A stretch of 64,000 nt of DNA, from the NCBI GenBank assembly GCA_037039685.1, contig JAWNGF010000002.1:992001-1056000 (forward strand). The letters run 5' to 3'. Below, piece after piece: positions 22,703-34,288 of the stretch. Source of the DNA: Ceratobasidium sp. AG-K (Eukaryota; Basidiomycota; Agaricomycetes; Cantharellales; Ceratobasidiaceae). Made by a program: the position numbers and the translations under genes. Within the stretch, counting starts at the first letter, position 1; every line of letters begins with the position of its first letter. The notes under the pieces were generated by a model that was not told the DNA's origin, made no database searches, and saw nothing but the letters and a program-made list of their open reading frames with translations.

Positions 22703-23714
22703 TGCCTGTCCATTCAGGCTATCCGGGCTTAAATACGGGTTGTCATGTATATTAAAGAACGACGGCGTGATTGTGGCGAGAAAGGGTTCACGGCACGGAG
22801 ATGCAGATTTTGACCGGGGAAGTACATACCGCCTATATAATTGAGGTCCCCGTGTGGGCGCGAGCGAATTGAACCCATCGAAGCTAATCCCTCAAAGCTG
22901 CGAAGCTATCTGAAGGCAAACCAACATACAGATGCGACGGGCAAATTTCTCCAGTGCAGTCAACGCAGCCTAACTAGCTCTTATGTATAACTAGAATGAC
23001 AAAGCAACTTCATCGAGTGTATGAGCTAATTCTAGCTGGAGTTTCCGAGAGGTTACGGTAATGATCGGGTTAAGGTTAGGCTTGCAAGTTAGGAGACAAT
23101 GTCGTTAAGTGACGTTACGATCTGACGCGGGAAAGCAAGATACAACAGGGAGCGCAATATTGTGTTTAGGACGATAGCACAGGCAACTCTGGCGTTCGAG
23201 GACCGTGCATTCGCGCAAGTTGTTGGCACAGAGAAACAAACCTGATCGGTGTATTTGCCGGTATTGACGTGTGAGTCCACACACCTGTCAACAACCGTCA
23301 ACAACCGTCAACAACCGTGTTTCATGATCACTGTTGTTCGCGGTTTTCCCATAATCCTTGCGTCGACTGGCATTCCAATTAGGCTTTACATTGAGCTCTT
23401 TTACTTGTTCTCGATAGGCCCGATTTTTATTCATATTAGAGGTAATGTATGAAGATCACCACTGTGGACAAACAAAACTCAACTATTCCACACATTCATT
23501 TTGTCCAATCGGGCAAATAGAAAGCTCATGTCCCAGGATCCCAGCTCCTTCCCAAAACGGTCACTCCTGGCATAGTACTCTCAAGCTCCACAGTTGGGAC
23601 GAACGGACTTCAGGATGATACGCCTCGTATTCAAATCACCTCCAGCGCAGCAACATCCACAGTACCATCCAAAGATCCCTCAGCGCACAGTCAACCTCAC
23701 GTCTAACTCAGGGC
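22703..23714. promoter_or_regulatory. Intergenic between two divergent genes
   Basis: About 1 kb between the H2C2 gene (minus) and the forkhead gene (plus), so probably both promoters. Apart from the short tandem repeat at 23288 nothing was recognised. Confidence 0.35.
23288..23318. repeat. 10-bp tandem repeat, three units (TCAACAACCG)
   Basis: Three perfect consecutive copies of the decamer in the intergenic region upstream of the forkhead gene. Confidence 0.9.
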
Positions 23715-24819
23715 ATGGAGACCCACGACTCTTACTTCGACTCGTCCAATGATCCTGAGTTGGCTGGACTGGATGCGTTAGAGGACGCACAACCTGGAGA
23801 AAGGCCGGCGTATCCGTTTACTACGTTGATACGGTGAGTTGAAGCCCTGAGGCTACCGAATTTGACTGAACCTGCAAAAACAGATACGCCATTAAGGGTT
23901 CCCCTAATAGCCGATTACTGCTAGAAGATATTTATAATGCGATACAGGTTAGTTCTTCTCGCACTAACAGCTCACGGGGACTCGACCAATCTCTTGTAGA
24001 ACCGCTATCCTTTTTTCAATACTGCGCCTGCCGGATGGAAGGTAAGTATTCACTCCGCTCATACACACTCTCGGTAACTCAGTGTTTATCCCTTAGAACT
24101 CGGTTAGACATACGCTCTCTCTGATGACCTGTTTCGAAAAAGTTCCCCGGCTGTTGACCGAGCCAGGAAAAGGCTCATACTGGACCGTAAATGACTCAAT
24201 GCCCCATGCCAAACCCTCGCGCGTCCGAGTGCGGAAACGGAAAACTCGCGCGGATGAAGACGGGCCTGCGACGCCCAAGTCGGTACCTGATCCGCTCCAG
24301 GCCGAACTACCATCTAACGGTGATGATGATACGCAACTTCCTCCGTCTGAACGCTCTATAGTATTCACGCGCCGGCACTCGTCGTATGTGCATGGAGATG
24401 TGGCTAACCAATACACCGACTATAGCTACGGTATGAGGCAAGTTGGGTTATACTTTCAATGCTATGTGCTAATACCTAGCTTCAGTAGGTCACGCGACTC
24501 CCAACAATATGACAATAGCATTTGGTACCCAAGTGGAACAGGCAGTCATTCAACAGTGATTCAAGCATCAAGTCAACCAACAACAGAGTCAGGCACCTCC
24601 CGAACTTATGGATCCCAAGTTCTCCACCCGTGGACGTCCCCTGATCGTGGGCTGGTCCAGAATTCGACTCAGTCTGACGACACAACGGTTGATTATCGCC
24701 TGATTTTGATTTCTGACTTGGAAAAGCTTCGGAATGTTATAGGCAGGAGGGAAGACATAGACAGGGAGTGGTGTCGGCTGATGGTAGAGCGACTGAGAGC
24801 GACTGGGCTGGACTTTTGA
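23715..24819 (+). CDS. Forkhead-domain transcription factor
   Basis: Exons 23715-23833, 23884-23947, 24000-24041 and 24097 onward join across good GT..AG introns. They give a forkhead domain: [51 protein letters not shown] and [10 protein letters not shown]. The helix-3 recognition motif [10 protein letters not shown] is intact, so it should bind DNA. The domain begins only ~35 residues from the N-terminus and is followed by a basic [10 protein letters not shown] cluster (nuclear import). The end is unclear. A strong donor at 24431 with acceptors at 24479 or 24485 leads to a stop at 24559. Reading straight through stays open to 24819 and ends in a charged helical segment ([18 protein letters not shown]). 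The gene is convergent with the Pol delta subunit gene. Confidence 0.88.
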
Positions 24820-24936
24820 CTTTTGTCACACATACATATAAGCACGCATAATTAGTTTATATTATCCAGAGCACGTAAAGGACCACAAGTAGACCATAGA
24901 GATAAGCAAACAAGAGGCAACCAATATCTAAGAGAG

Positions 24937-26926
24937 CTATTTCTTCCCAAAAAAGCTAGCCAGCTTTTGTTGCCCAGCTTTTGGGGCGTCGCTCGACTTG
25001 TTTTTCTTGAGTTTGGATCCGTCTGAGGGTTGTCGTTTTGCTTGAGGCTTGGGAGCGCCAGGGGTTGGCTTGGATTTGGCCTTGGGTTGTATCACCTTTC
25101 CGCTCACATCCACGTCGATATCATCTCCGTAATCCGTTTCGGATTGAACGTCGGTGTCGTCTGCCTTGTCAGTTTCGTTTGGGTCAGCATCCTCGTACGA
25201 AGAGTAGTCCTCAGTAACTGAGCCCAGAGTCAGTATTCAGAATGCATATATGGTCATTTGGATAGCACACATACCCATATATCCTTTGGCGTTCTTCACC
25301 CGCCTCGTTTTCATTACTCGCTTCTTGCCTTTTGGAACCCGCTTTCGAGACGTTTTTTGTTTCTGGTCGACGCCCTTGGATGCTTCTGCCTTGGCTGCTT
25401 TCGCCGCCGCCGCCGCTTCACGAGTGGATGGAACGTGTTCGGGGGTTGCCTCGCGAGTAGAGCGGCCATTTACGACACCATCTACAGAATACTTAGCTCA
25501 CGGAAGTTGAGTTTAAGTTGATATGGTCTTACCATCATCAATATCCATCATAGCGGCTAAGCTCGCAGAGCTCTTTTCCGCAGCGGTCATAGGTTCATCC
25601 TCGTCATCTTCGGAAGTGCGACTCTTTTTTCGTTTAATCGCGGGCCGTGAGCGCTGAGGTGCTGGCTCGTCTTCATCGGACGAGTCTAAAACGCGCTTCG
25701 ATCGCCCCGCTGTGCCCTTCGAAGCAACGACAGACTTCACGGGCTCAGCGTGGCTGGCCTTGCTGCTTGCGGTACTAGGGGGTTTGGATGCTGGCTGGGG
25801 CGTTGCAGTCTTACTTCGGATCGCTGGTTCATTCTCTTCCTTCTTCACAACGACAGGCTGTTTCTTTTCAGCAGGCTACATGGATAAAGGTTAATACTTG
25901 CTCGCCAGGTCCGATCATGCATACTGGCTTATCCACTGATGGGTTTTTAGATGTACCCTGGTCGGACGCCTTTTTCGATGATCCACCGAAATTGAGTGTA
26001 TTCTGTCGGCCGGAACCTTTGGCTACCGTAGAATGTGTATTATCGCTTGTGACTTTGGGCTTAGCCGCCTGTTCGATTTTTGTCGTCGGCGTGTCTTTCT
26101 TTGGAGGTGCCGTATCTTTCTTTGGAGGTACCGGTTCTTTCTTTGGGGGTACCGGTTCTTTCTTGGGGGCTTCAACGATACTACGTTTAGACTTGCTCTC
26201 GGTTGTCGAAGACCACTACGAGAGCTTGAGGTTGGTTTGCACCTAACAGTGCTATAGTGACTCACGGGAGCATCCTCGCTTAGCAATAAGCCAAGCCGAG
26301 AGGCGTGTTGTTGGCCCTTTTGCTTGTCTAGCTGGCGAACTTGATCTGCAACGGAAGTTAATAGCCCATGGTCCTTGGAGTAGTTGTTAGAACAGGATTA
26401 GCTGATGTGGATCGGCAATGCTTACCTTCAAAGGCACGGGTGACAAGCTGTACACATGTTGCGATGGAGCACCATCAAATTTGCTCCTAACATCTACCAT
26501 TGACAATGAGCCAGAGTCACAACGGATGTGCTAATGTAGACCGTACCTTCGAGCTCGTCCTCTCCTGCGAGCAGGACTAAGTGTCGGGATGGTTGTTCAG
26601 TGGAGCCGCCACGGGCGTCCGAATCAAGCGCCGGAGTCCCTGTAAGAATGTAAGTTGCAAAGACTGGGTCCTTGGTTCGCCTTGCTGCTTCGTAGAAAAG
26701 TTCCAACTCTCTGATCGAGTGGTAAGTGTAGGATAGTCGCCGAGCCTAGATAACTCACCTCTTGGCTTCGGTAACATGGATTGAGAGTTGTCGACTTAGG
26801 AGTCGAAAGGTAACCTTCGTAAGGCCGCTAAGTCAACGAGATCGGTGCTCAAGAATTGAATCATACAATGTTATTCGAGGCCTTGATTTCTTTGGTCAGA
26901 AAATCAGCCGCTGCCTGACTGGCCAT
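24937..26926 (-). CDS. DNA polymerase delta third subunit (POLD3/Cdc27/Pol32-like)
   Basis: The ATG at 26926 starts MASQAAADFLTKEIKASNNI, spliced to VTFRLLSRQLSIHVTEAKR and ELELFYEAARRTKDPVFATY, a layout seen in the N-terminal domain that binds the B subunit. VRSKFDGAPSQHVYSLSP matches the family's HVYS motif. After an exon beginning DHGLLTSVADQVRQLD comes a long low-complexity region with four KKEPVPP-type repeats, acidic patches and Lys clusters. The protein ends in GQQKLASFFGKK, a PCNA-interacting (PIP) box (Q-x2-L-x2-FF), exactly where Cdc27/POLD3 proteins carry theirs. Role: non-catalytic subunit of replicative Pol delta that tethers it to PCNA. The start is 215 nt from the start of the divergent rai1 gene. 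Confidence 0.85.
26094..26170 (-). repeat. 18-bp-unit tandem repeat coding for (K)EPVPPK-type hexapeptides
   Basis: About four imperfect units within the disordered middle of the Pol delta subunit. They encode APKKEPVPPKKEPVPPKKDT and a diverged copy. Unit length is a multiple of three, so copy-number change keeps frame. Confidence 0.8.
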
Positions 26927-27140
26927 GACGTCGACAGCCGCGGGAACAAGTCCTCAAGTAATGGCGGGCGTATCAGAATACGGAGACGAGGAAGATTAAG
27001 GTTCTCGATTCGGTATGGGAGATTTTCCAGGGCGTTGGTCCTCGATGCAAGGCTTGTCTGTGGTCGCGCTCCCAAGGAAGGTTGGGCGCGTCGGTCACGT
27101 GACATGAAACGCTCCTTCACCGAACCTTGACCACTTTCGC
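26927..27140. promoter_or_regulatory. Bidirectional promoter region (Pol delta subunit / rai1)
   Basis: 214 nt between two divergent start codons. It contains a GTCACGTGAC palindrome at about 27094-27103, a CACGTG E-box core suited to a bHLH factor. Confidence 0.55.
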
Positions 27141-28742
27141 ATGGCTCATCCTAAAAAGAGAAAACAGGCAGACTCGGACAGTGAATCGTCTCCTCTCAAG
27201 CAAGCAAGAACAGACCAAAAGAACACTGCCACATCATCTCGACCTCAATATACCCTGTCCTTGGCGACCTCAGGATCAGACCCATCTCCGGCATTCGGGA
27301 AACCGTACCAGCTTACCTGTTTCTCATATACTCCTCAACGCGAGCTTCGTTTTGACAAATCTGCATTGAAGTATTACGTACCTGCGCCTTTGAACACTGA
27401 CTTGGGCTACCGATATGAGTACTGGATCAAACGCCCTGAGGAGCGAGGGAGACTCGACAGTTTACTACGCGCCATTGAGCAGGAACACGTCGTAGGAGAG
27501 CGTAAGAAAGGAGCCTTCGTGAGCTGGAGAGGTGTCATGACCAAGTGAGAATAATTACATGTGTGTTGAGCGTCGTCTTATTGATTATCAAGACTCATGA
27601 TTGCTCCACTGGAGACTCGGGATCCAGTAAATCTCAATTTGATGTTTGTTGACGGGTGTATATATGCCGAGGAGCACTCTACCGACGCGAAGCTGGCTGA
27701 CAAGTGGGTTGTGCACCGTTTCACGGGGTTTAGTCTGAGCACGTCGTAATTAGGGAATCCATGGCGCCAAATCATCGTCGCATGACCTACTACGGCTATG
27801 CATTCGAGTCCTTCAGTACCTGGGACGAACCACTGAAAAGCAGGGAGCAACACGAGCAACGGGATCGGGTACGCTGCTGGAGTGGAGACGTCGACACAAA
27901 TGTTCAATTCTGCAGCATCGTGAAAACAAAGATTGGAGCAGAGAGAATGATTCTTGGCGGTGAAGTGGATTGTTGCCGAGGTACGTCAACGGTTTCTCGC
28001 TCGTGCAGTGGCCTCTTACCTGGCACCAGATCGATACACAGGACAGCCTGATTCATACGTCGAGTTAAAGACGAGCATGGCGATTCGCGATGCCCGAGAC
28101 GAGCAACGATTTGAGCGGTAAGGCCATAGCGCAATACTCGACGCATTCTGATACAAGTGACCCACCAGGAAATTACTCAAGTTCTGGGCCCAATCATTTC
28201 TCTTAGGTATCCCGGTAAGTCTCATCGTAGCGTACCATGCGGGATAATTTTAACCCTCCATTGTGTGGTCACCACGTTCCCACAAAGCATAGGAAATCGT
28301 AGTTGGCTTTCGAACACATAAAGGCCGCATTTCCACACTTCAAACATTTGAGACACTCGCGTTACCGCGTATGGTACGCGGAAAGCCTCACGCCTGGGAT
28401 CCTAAACCATGCCTTGCGTTCGCCGAAAAGCTCCTGCGATTTCTACGTTCGACACTCGAGACGAACGCCCAGCGAAATGAACATAATGAAACCGCAACGC
28501 TTTCCGAAACTACTGACACATCTACGGATGCTCCAGAGTCAGGCAAGAACGAGGGCCAAACATCCTTGGAGCAAGGACCAGACCAGTCAGTATGGAGACT
28601 AGAAATTCGACCGAATGGTCAAAATGTAACACTGTACAAGCTCGGCCCGAGCGAGATCGAGCAAGTGCGCAATGGCGAAGACCGAGTCGGATTCCTTCCA
28701 ACATGGTTCTGGAAATCTGTAACAGGGGCGACACAAATGTAA
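27141..28742 (+). CDS. rai1: Rai1/DXO-family mRNA decapping nuclease
   Basis: Six exons (27141-27544, 27593-27703, 27754-27980, 28030-28117, 28169-28214, 28293-28742) give 441 residues. Diagnostic blocks in order: LTCFSYTPQRELRFD, LKYYVPAPLNTDLGYRYEYW, MTYYGYAFES, GGEVDC (acidic metal ligands), YVELKTS (E-x-K catalytic motif), and KLLKFWAQSFLLGIP with IVVGFRTHKG. These are the Rai1/Dom3Z/DXO motifs. The enzyme removes incomplete or non-canonical caps from RNA 5' ends and in many fungi partners the 5' exonuclease Rat1. A basic nuclear localisation signal (MAHPKKRKQ) opens the protein. The C-terminus after about residue 350 is a polar insertion with little conservation. It is convergent with tma46 (49 nt between stops) and shares a promoter with the Pol delta subunit gene. 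Confidence 0.92.
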
Positions 28743-28791
28743 TAGTTCATGTCGACGCAATGCCCATATACCATACATGGCGAGGGTTTGA

Positions 28792-30267
28792 TTAGGTTTC
28801 CTTTTGCTTGCCCTTGTCCTCAACATTTTCCTCATCTCCGTTGTCGATATGCGTCTGGTTAAGTTGTTGCATGAGCTCTTCTTCCGCCTTCTCGTCCTCG
28901 TCCTGCTTCTCCTTTCGGTAAGCACTAAAGTCCCAATCTGGCTCCTCGTCGGATTCGTCTGCGAACCATTCTGGGTTGTATTGGAACTAGGCCACGAGAA
29001 TACAGGAATGAGTGACGGTGCTGACAGGTCGTAAATTAAACGCACCAGATCCCTCCCAGACATCCCGACGTTCTTGCCGGCAGCAGCCTGAGCATCCTTG
29101 GCTTTACGTAGTGCATCCTCTTCGGCTGATTTCTTGTCCAATCGTGTCTTTTTCCAGATTGCGAACGTTTCTGGAGTGACTGGTGTCAAGTTGGGTCCCA
29201 ATTTGTGTCGCTAATCGTAACAAACTCAGGTCATGAACAAGCTCGAGTTGATAGGCACAAACCTCAACCTCTAGGAACTCCTCCAAAGATATAACGTTTG
29301 CCTTGGCTGCCTCCTCGGCAGCTTTCCTGTCTGACCTAAGCACGAATCCAGGAGGCAATGCGTGTCGATACATGCACTTCTCGCCACCGTTGGGACACTC
29401 CCAGAACCACCCGAACCTAAAGATGCAGTATTAGGAAATACGTTAAAAATTGTGTATAATTAACTTGCTTTCCCGTTTCAATGGCTTCAATGAAGAATTT
29501 GCAAACAATCTAGGGTGGTTCAAGGTTAGTGCTGGTACCTCATCAAATCGAGGAAGCTCACATCTGTCGTTGTCCTAGGATTTCCATGTTTCGACAGAAT
29601 CACGCTCTGCAATTTTTCCTGATCCCACTTGTCCATGGTATCTGAACACCGAACATCCGTTAGAAATGATTTGCCCATTACCAGATAAGCACATACCCTC
29701 AGTCTTGTCATCTCGACCATCGGAGTAGATGTCTTTCTTCTCAATCTTTCGGTCGACATTTCGATCATGTGAGAATTTACACTTGTTCCCTTTCTCGCAG
29801 TTGCCATTCTTGAAGTAGACACATAATACTGTTTTGGGATCTGGATACAAGATATCTAGTCACGACACTGATATCACATATTGATCCAACTTACCGACAC
29901 CAAAAGGTACCTTTTGCGCTACTTGGACAGGTTTAAATAACTCTCCTTCCTCCTTCTTACGGCGTTCGCATCCGCTTTTTCTTTGGCGCGCAGAGCCTTC
30001 TCTTTCTCCTTCTCCAACTGAGAGGAAGATCAGTAAGGGTGTTCTAAGTGTCGCATCCGACCCACCTCTTGTTTATTCTTCCCTACGCGTGACTGTTCGC
30101 TGTTGATGCGTGCAATGTCCTTTTGTACCTTGGCTGATTTGTTTTTCTGTGGTACAGGATAAATCAAGTGACGCAATAGCAGTAGGAGTGCTCACATTCT
30201 TCAGCCCAAAGGTTTTGTCATCCTTGACTTTCGAGGAGGAGGCTTTCTGCTGCTGCTTAGGAGGCAT
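28792..30267 (-). CDS. tma46: Tma46/ZC3H15-type DRG-binding CCCH protein (DFRP1 family)
   Basis: Starts [20 protein letters not shown] and runs through a Lys/Glu-rich helical segment ([20 protein letters not shown]). A first CCCH finger is [20 protein letters not shown] ending in SHD. A second one is VCKFF...[17 protein letters not shown]. The C-terminal DFRP region contains [14 protein letters not shown], then [18 protein letters not shown] and [15 protein letters not shown]. Order and length match Tma46/ZC3H15, which stabilises the GTPase DRG1/Rbg1 and associates with ribosomes. The last exon is acidic and ends DKGKQKET. Several 45-60 nt introns interrupt it, the first directly after KTFGLKN. 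The start ATG at 30267 is 316 nt from the divergent Lon start. Confidence 0.9.
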
Positions 30268-30583
30268 GTTTCAACTGTTATCCGGAGTTTAAATAATGGT
30301 GATAATTCAGTCAAGTAGGACAGAGATAATCGTGGTCGCGCGTTGGGTGGCTTAGACGCCCAGCCCACGGATCGATTTGAAAGATTCTCATAAATCTAAT
30401 CTGATAAACAAATAGATAAATTATTTCGTCATCGCGGGCGATCGGTTTTGTCAGCGCTGCCAGGGAATATCTCTCTCCGCTTCCATAGCTGACGACGCCA
30501 ATCGCCTCTTTGTCTCTCACTGGCCCCGCCTAGTCTTGTTCGCTCTTTGCGAGACTAGCGCTGAGGTTGACAATGGCCACTAT
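30268..30583. promoter_or_regulatory. Bidirectional promoter region (tma46 / lon)
   Basis: 316 nt between divergent starts. No TATA-like element or other motif was recognised with confidence. Confidence 0.4.
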
Positions 30584-33500
30584 ATGGCCGTGGGCCATCC
30601 CGCAGGTGACGCGTTCATCAAGAACTCTAGCTCAATCAACATACCTAGCGCTCGGTCGATTCATCTTGTAGTACAGCAATCAAAACACAAATCCCTAGCT
30701 GTACAATTTGGCCGACTTGGTTTTGCTCGATCGCAGCGAGGTTTCTCATCTACGCATACTCCTGGTTATCCCCGGCCCACCGCACCACTCTCCCAGCCTC
30801 GATGGATCAACAACCGCCCAGGTGTTCGCACCACATCCAAAGAAGAATCGGAGGAAGTTGCTGATGAGCAAGTGGACGAAGCTGGTAGGATCGAGGACGA
30901 ATCCTCGGTCTCGTTGAGCTCTTCGGAAGATGATAGCCACCAATCCCCACCGGCTTCATCGTCTTCTGGTAGCTCCAGCTCTGGCGACGACTCTGACAAC
31001 TCTTCTGCGTCTTCTCCACCCGGTTCTGGCTCTTCATCGTCCTCGGACCCACCATCTCCAGCCTCTGCACTCGCCAAACAGTCCGTACCCGAAATATATC
31101 CACAAGTCCTAGCTCTACCGATTACTCGTCGCCCGTTATTTCCCGGATTCTACAAAGCCGTCGTTGTTCGAAACCCTGCTGTCGTCTCTGCGATCAAGGA
31201 GATGATGAAACGAGGCCAACCGTATTTGGGAGCCTTTTTGCTCAAGGACGAAAATGCGGACAGCGACATCATCACGGACATTGATTCAGTTCACCCGGTT
31301 GGAGTATTTGCACAGATTACCAGCGTATTTGCTGCAAGCAAAGGAGAGTCCACTGGCAAAGATGAAGGACAGGAAGAAAGTCTCACGGCTGTCCTATATC
31401 CTCATCGTCGCATACGAATCACCGACTTGATTACCCCTGCTGCCCAGCCAATAACTAGCGCTACGATCGAGGAAGTTCATAGTGATGCTGCTGCACAGGC
31501 TGAGCCGGACGCTCAAACGGTGCATTCGGCAGGCAAGTACTACTTATGCGCACATGCATGAAGTTTACTCAAGCTTGTTTACAGGCTCACTCCAGACGTC
31601 ATTCCTCCACGATTATGCAGTTTCCCTGGCCAACGTCGAAAACCTGACAGTACAACCATACAGCAAGTCGAACCAGTACATCCGTGCGGTCATGTCCGAG
31701 ATCGTTTCAGTCTTCAAGGATATTGCCCAGCTCAACCCGCTCTTCCGCGACCAAATCACCAACTTTACCATAAGCCAGAGCGCAAACAACGTCTTTGACG
31801 AGCCCGATAAGTTGGCCGACTTTGCTGCTGCGGTATCTACTGGCGAGGTCAACGAGCTTCAAGACGTACTCGAAAGCTTGATTGTCGAGGAGCGGTTGCA
31901 AAAGGCGTTGCTGGTATTGAAAAAGGAGCTTATCAATGCGCAACTCCAGAGCAAGATTTCCCGCGACGTCGAGAGCAAGATTCAAAAACGCCAGCGAGAA
32001 TACTACCTGATGGAACAGCTCAAAGGAATCAAGAAAGAACTCGGAATGGAGTCGGACGGCAAGGACAAGCTGATTGAAAAGTTTCGCGAACGGGCCAATT
32101 CTCTCAAGATGCCAGAAGGCGTACGCAAAGTGTTTGAAGAAGAGCTAAACAAGCTTCAGCACCTAGAACCTGCTGCATCTGAAGCCAACGTCACTCGCAA
32201 CTACTTGGACTGGCTGACTCAGGTTTGTGTGGCAAAATTTACGCATACAGGCGCCTACTTACTTGGTACGATAGATTCCATGGGGCCAACACTCAAAGGA
32301 AAACTACTCGATTGCTCACGCGATCAAGGTACTCGACGAGGATCACTATGGCTTGAAAGACGTCAAGGACCGTATCCTAGAATTCCTGGCCGTCGGAAAG
32401 CTGCGTGGCACCGTCGAAGGCAAGATCATTTGTTTCGTGGGACCTCCCGGTGTGGGCAAGACCTCGATTGGGAAAAGTATCGCCCGGGCCCTCAACCGAC
32501 AGTTTTTCCGCTTTTCAGTGGGAGGCCTAACAGACGTCGCAGAGATCAAGGGCCATCGGAGGACTTATGTCGGGTGCGTAGTCTCTTGTTAGTCCATGCC
32601 GTGCGCTAATTACGCGAACTGCAGCGCACTCCCGAGCAAGATCATTCAGGCACTAAAGCGTGTCGGCACCGAGAACCCTCTTATCCTGATCGACGAGGTT
32701 GACAAGATCGGTCGTGGCCACAACGGCGATCCTGCCAGCGCCCTGCTTGAAATGCTTGACCCCGAACAAAACTCTGCTTTCTTGGATCACTAGTGAGTTG
32801 AGGGTGCCTGATACTGATCATCAACTAACACGATCTAGTATGGATGTCCCTGTAGATCTGTCACGCATTCTCTTTGTCTGCACCGGTGAGTAACGTGCCC
32901 CCGCGCAAACTCAATCCTAATTTGGTTCAGCCAACAATCTGGACACTATTCCCGCGCCGTTGCTCGATCGAATGGAGGTCCTGGAAGTCAGCGGATACGT
33001 TTCCGAGGAAAAGACGCAAATAGCAGAGCGGTACCTGGCTCCTCAAGCTAAAGAAGCCTCGGGTCTGAAAGAAGCCAACGTCACACTCGACCCATCTGCG
33101 ATTGACCACCTGATCAAGTACTACTGCCGTGAGAGTGGTGTTCGAAATCTCAAGAAGCACATCGACAAGGTACGCACGCATTTACACAGGTTGGCGTCGC
33201 TCACACTAGTCTAGATCTACCGCAAAGCGGCGTTCAAGATTGTCACGGACCTAGGTGAGGAAGCGTTCCCCGAAGCCTCTGCGACGTCGGAAAAGTCCAA
33301 GGACGACACCAAGACGGTTGAATCGACCGAACCCGCCCCGAACTCGTCGACTGCCCAGGTTGAAAAGGACGAGACCGCGGTGACGACTGAAGAGCGCAAG
33401 CCCCTCAAGGTTCCCGACTCGGTTTCCATCAGCATCACTCGCGAGAACCTCAAGGACTATGTCGGACCTCAGATCTACCAAAAGGACAGATTCTATACGT

Positions 33501-34223
33501 ATGCTCCTCCTGCTGGCGTGAGCACAGGGTTGGGATATTTGGGTAACGGTTCGGGTGCTGTGATGCCCGTCGAGGCCACGGTAAGGTCTCATATGACGTT
33601 GCATGATTGATGCTGACCCCCACTAGACGATGCCGGGCAAAGGCGGCCTCCAACTCACCGGCAAACTCGGCGAAGTCATCCGCGAGAGCGCACAAATCGC
33701 ACTCAGCTGGGTAAAAGCCAACGCACACGACCTCGGAATCACCGCAACCCCGGAAGAACAAGCACTCCACGACCGCGATATTCACCTGCATATGCCCGAA
33801 GGCAGCATCGGCAAAGAAGGTCCCAGCGCCGGAACGGCCATCACCACGGCGTTTGTATCGCTCCTGACCAAGACCAAGGTGAACCCCGATATTGGTAAGT
33901 CACACGACCGTGGCTAAACGTGGCGCTCACACGTCGCAGCCATGACCGGAGAAATCTCGCTCGTGGGACAGGTATTGCCCGTGGGCGGACTCAAGGAAAA
34001 GATTCTCGCGGCGCACAGGGCGGGGATCACGACGATTCTCGCACCCAGCGCGAACCGACCGGATATCGAAGAGAACGTGCCCGAGAGCGTCAAGACAGGA
34101 ATCCGATTCGTGTTCGTGGACGATATTCGACAAGTCTTGCATGAAGTGTTCAAGGGCGAGCCCGTCACCGAGCGATGGAAAGAGACTCTGCCGCAACGGT
34201 CCGAGCCCGTGACGTCTAGTTAG
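30584..34223 (+). CDS. pim1: Mitochondrial ATP-dependent Lon protease (Pim1-like)
   Basis: Nine exons close to 1085 residues: 30584-31532, 31585-32222, 32275-32573, 32625-32792, 32839-32885, 32931-33169, 33215-33580, 33627-33894, 33940-34223. The N-terminus is basic with RSQRGFSST (mitochondrial targeting), then an acidic Ser-rich linker and the Lon substrate-binding domain ([20 protein letters not shown]). The AAA+ module has Walker [10 protein letters not shown], Walker [12 protein letters not shown], and [14 protein letters not shown]. The protease domain has [15 protein letters not shown] (catalytic Ser) and [14 protein letters not shown] (catalytic Lys). It degrades damaged matrix proteins and binds mtDNA. 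The ATG at 30584 is in frame; another ATG at 30573 lies in a different frame. Intron 1 has a GC donor. A second acidic Thr/Lys insertion lies between the AAA+ and protease domains (about 33255-33400). Confidence 0.95.
31533..31584 (+). other. GC-AG intron in the Lon gene (52 nt)
   Basis: Exon end GCAG is followed by donor GCAAGT; the acceptor is TTTACAG. A GT donor four bases on (GTACTA) would shift the Lon frame, so the GC donor is required for a continuous protein. Confidence 0.85.
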
Positions 34224-34288
34224 AGCTTCGTTGAAGTCAATTTTGTATTCTAGTTTTCACAACCCCCCAATACAACTAATTGTACAAA

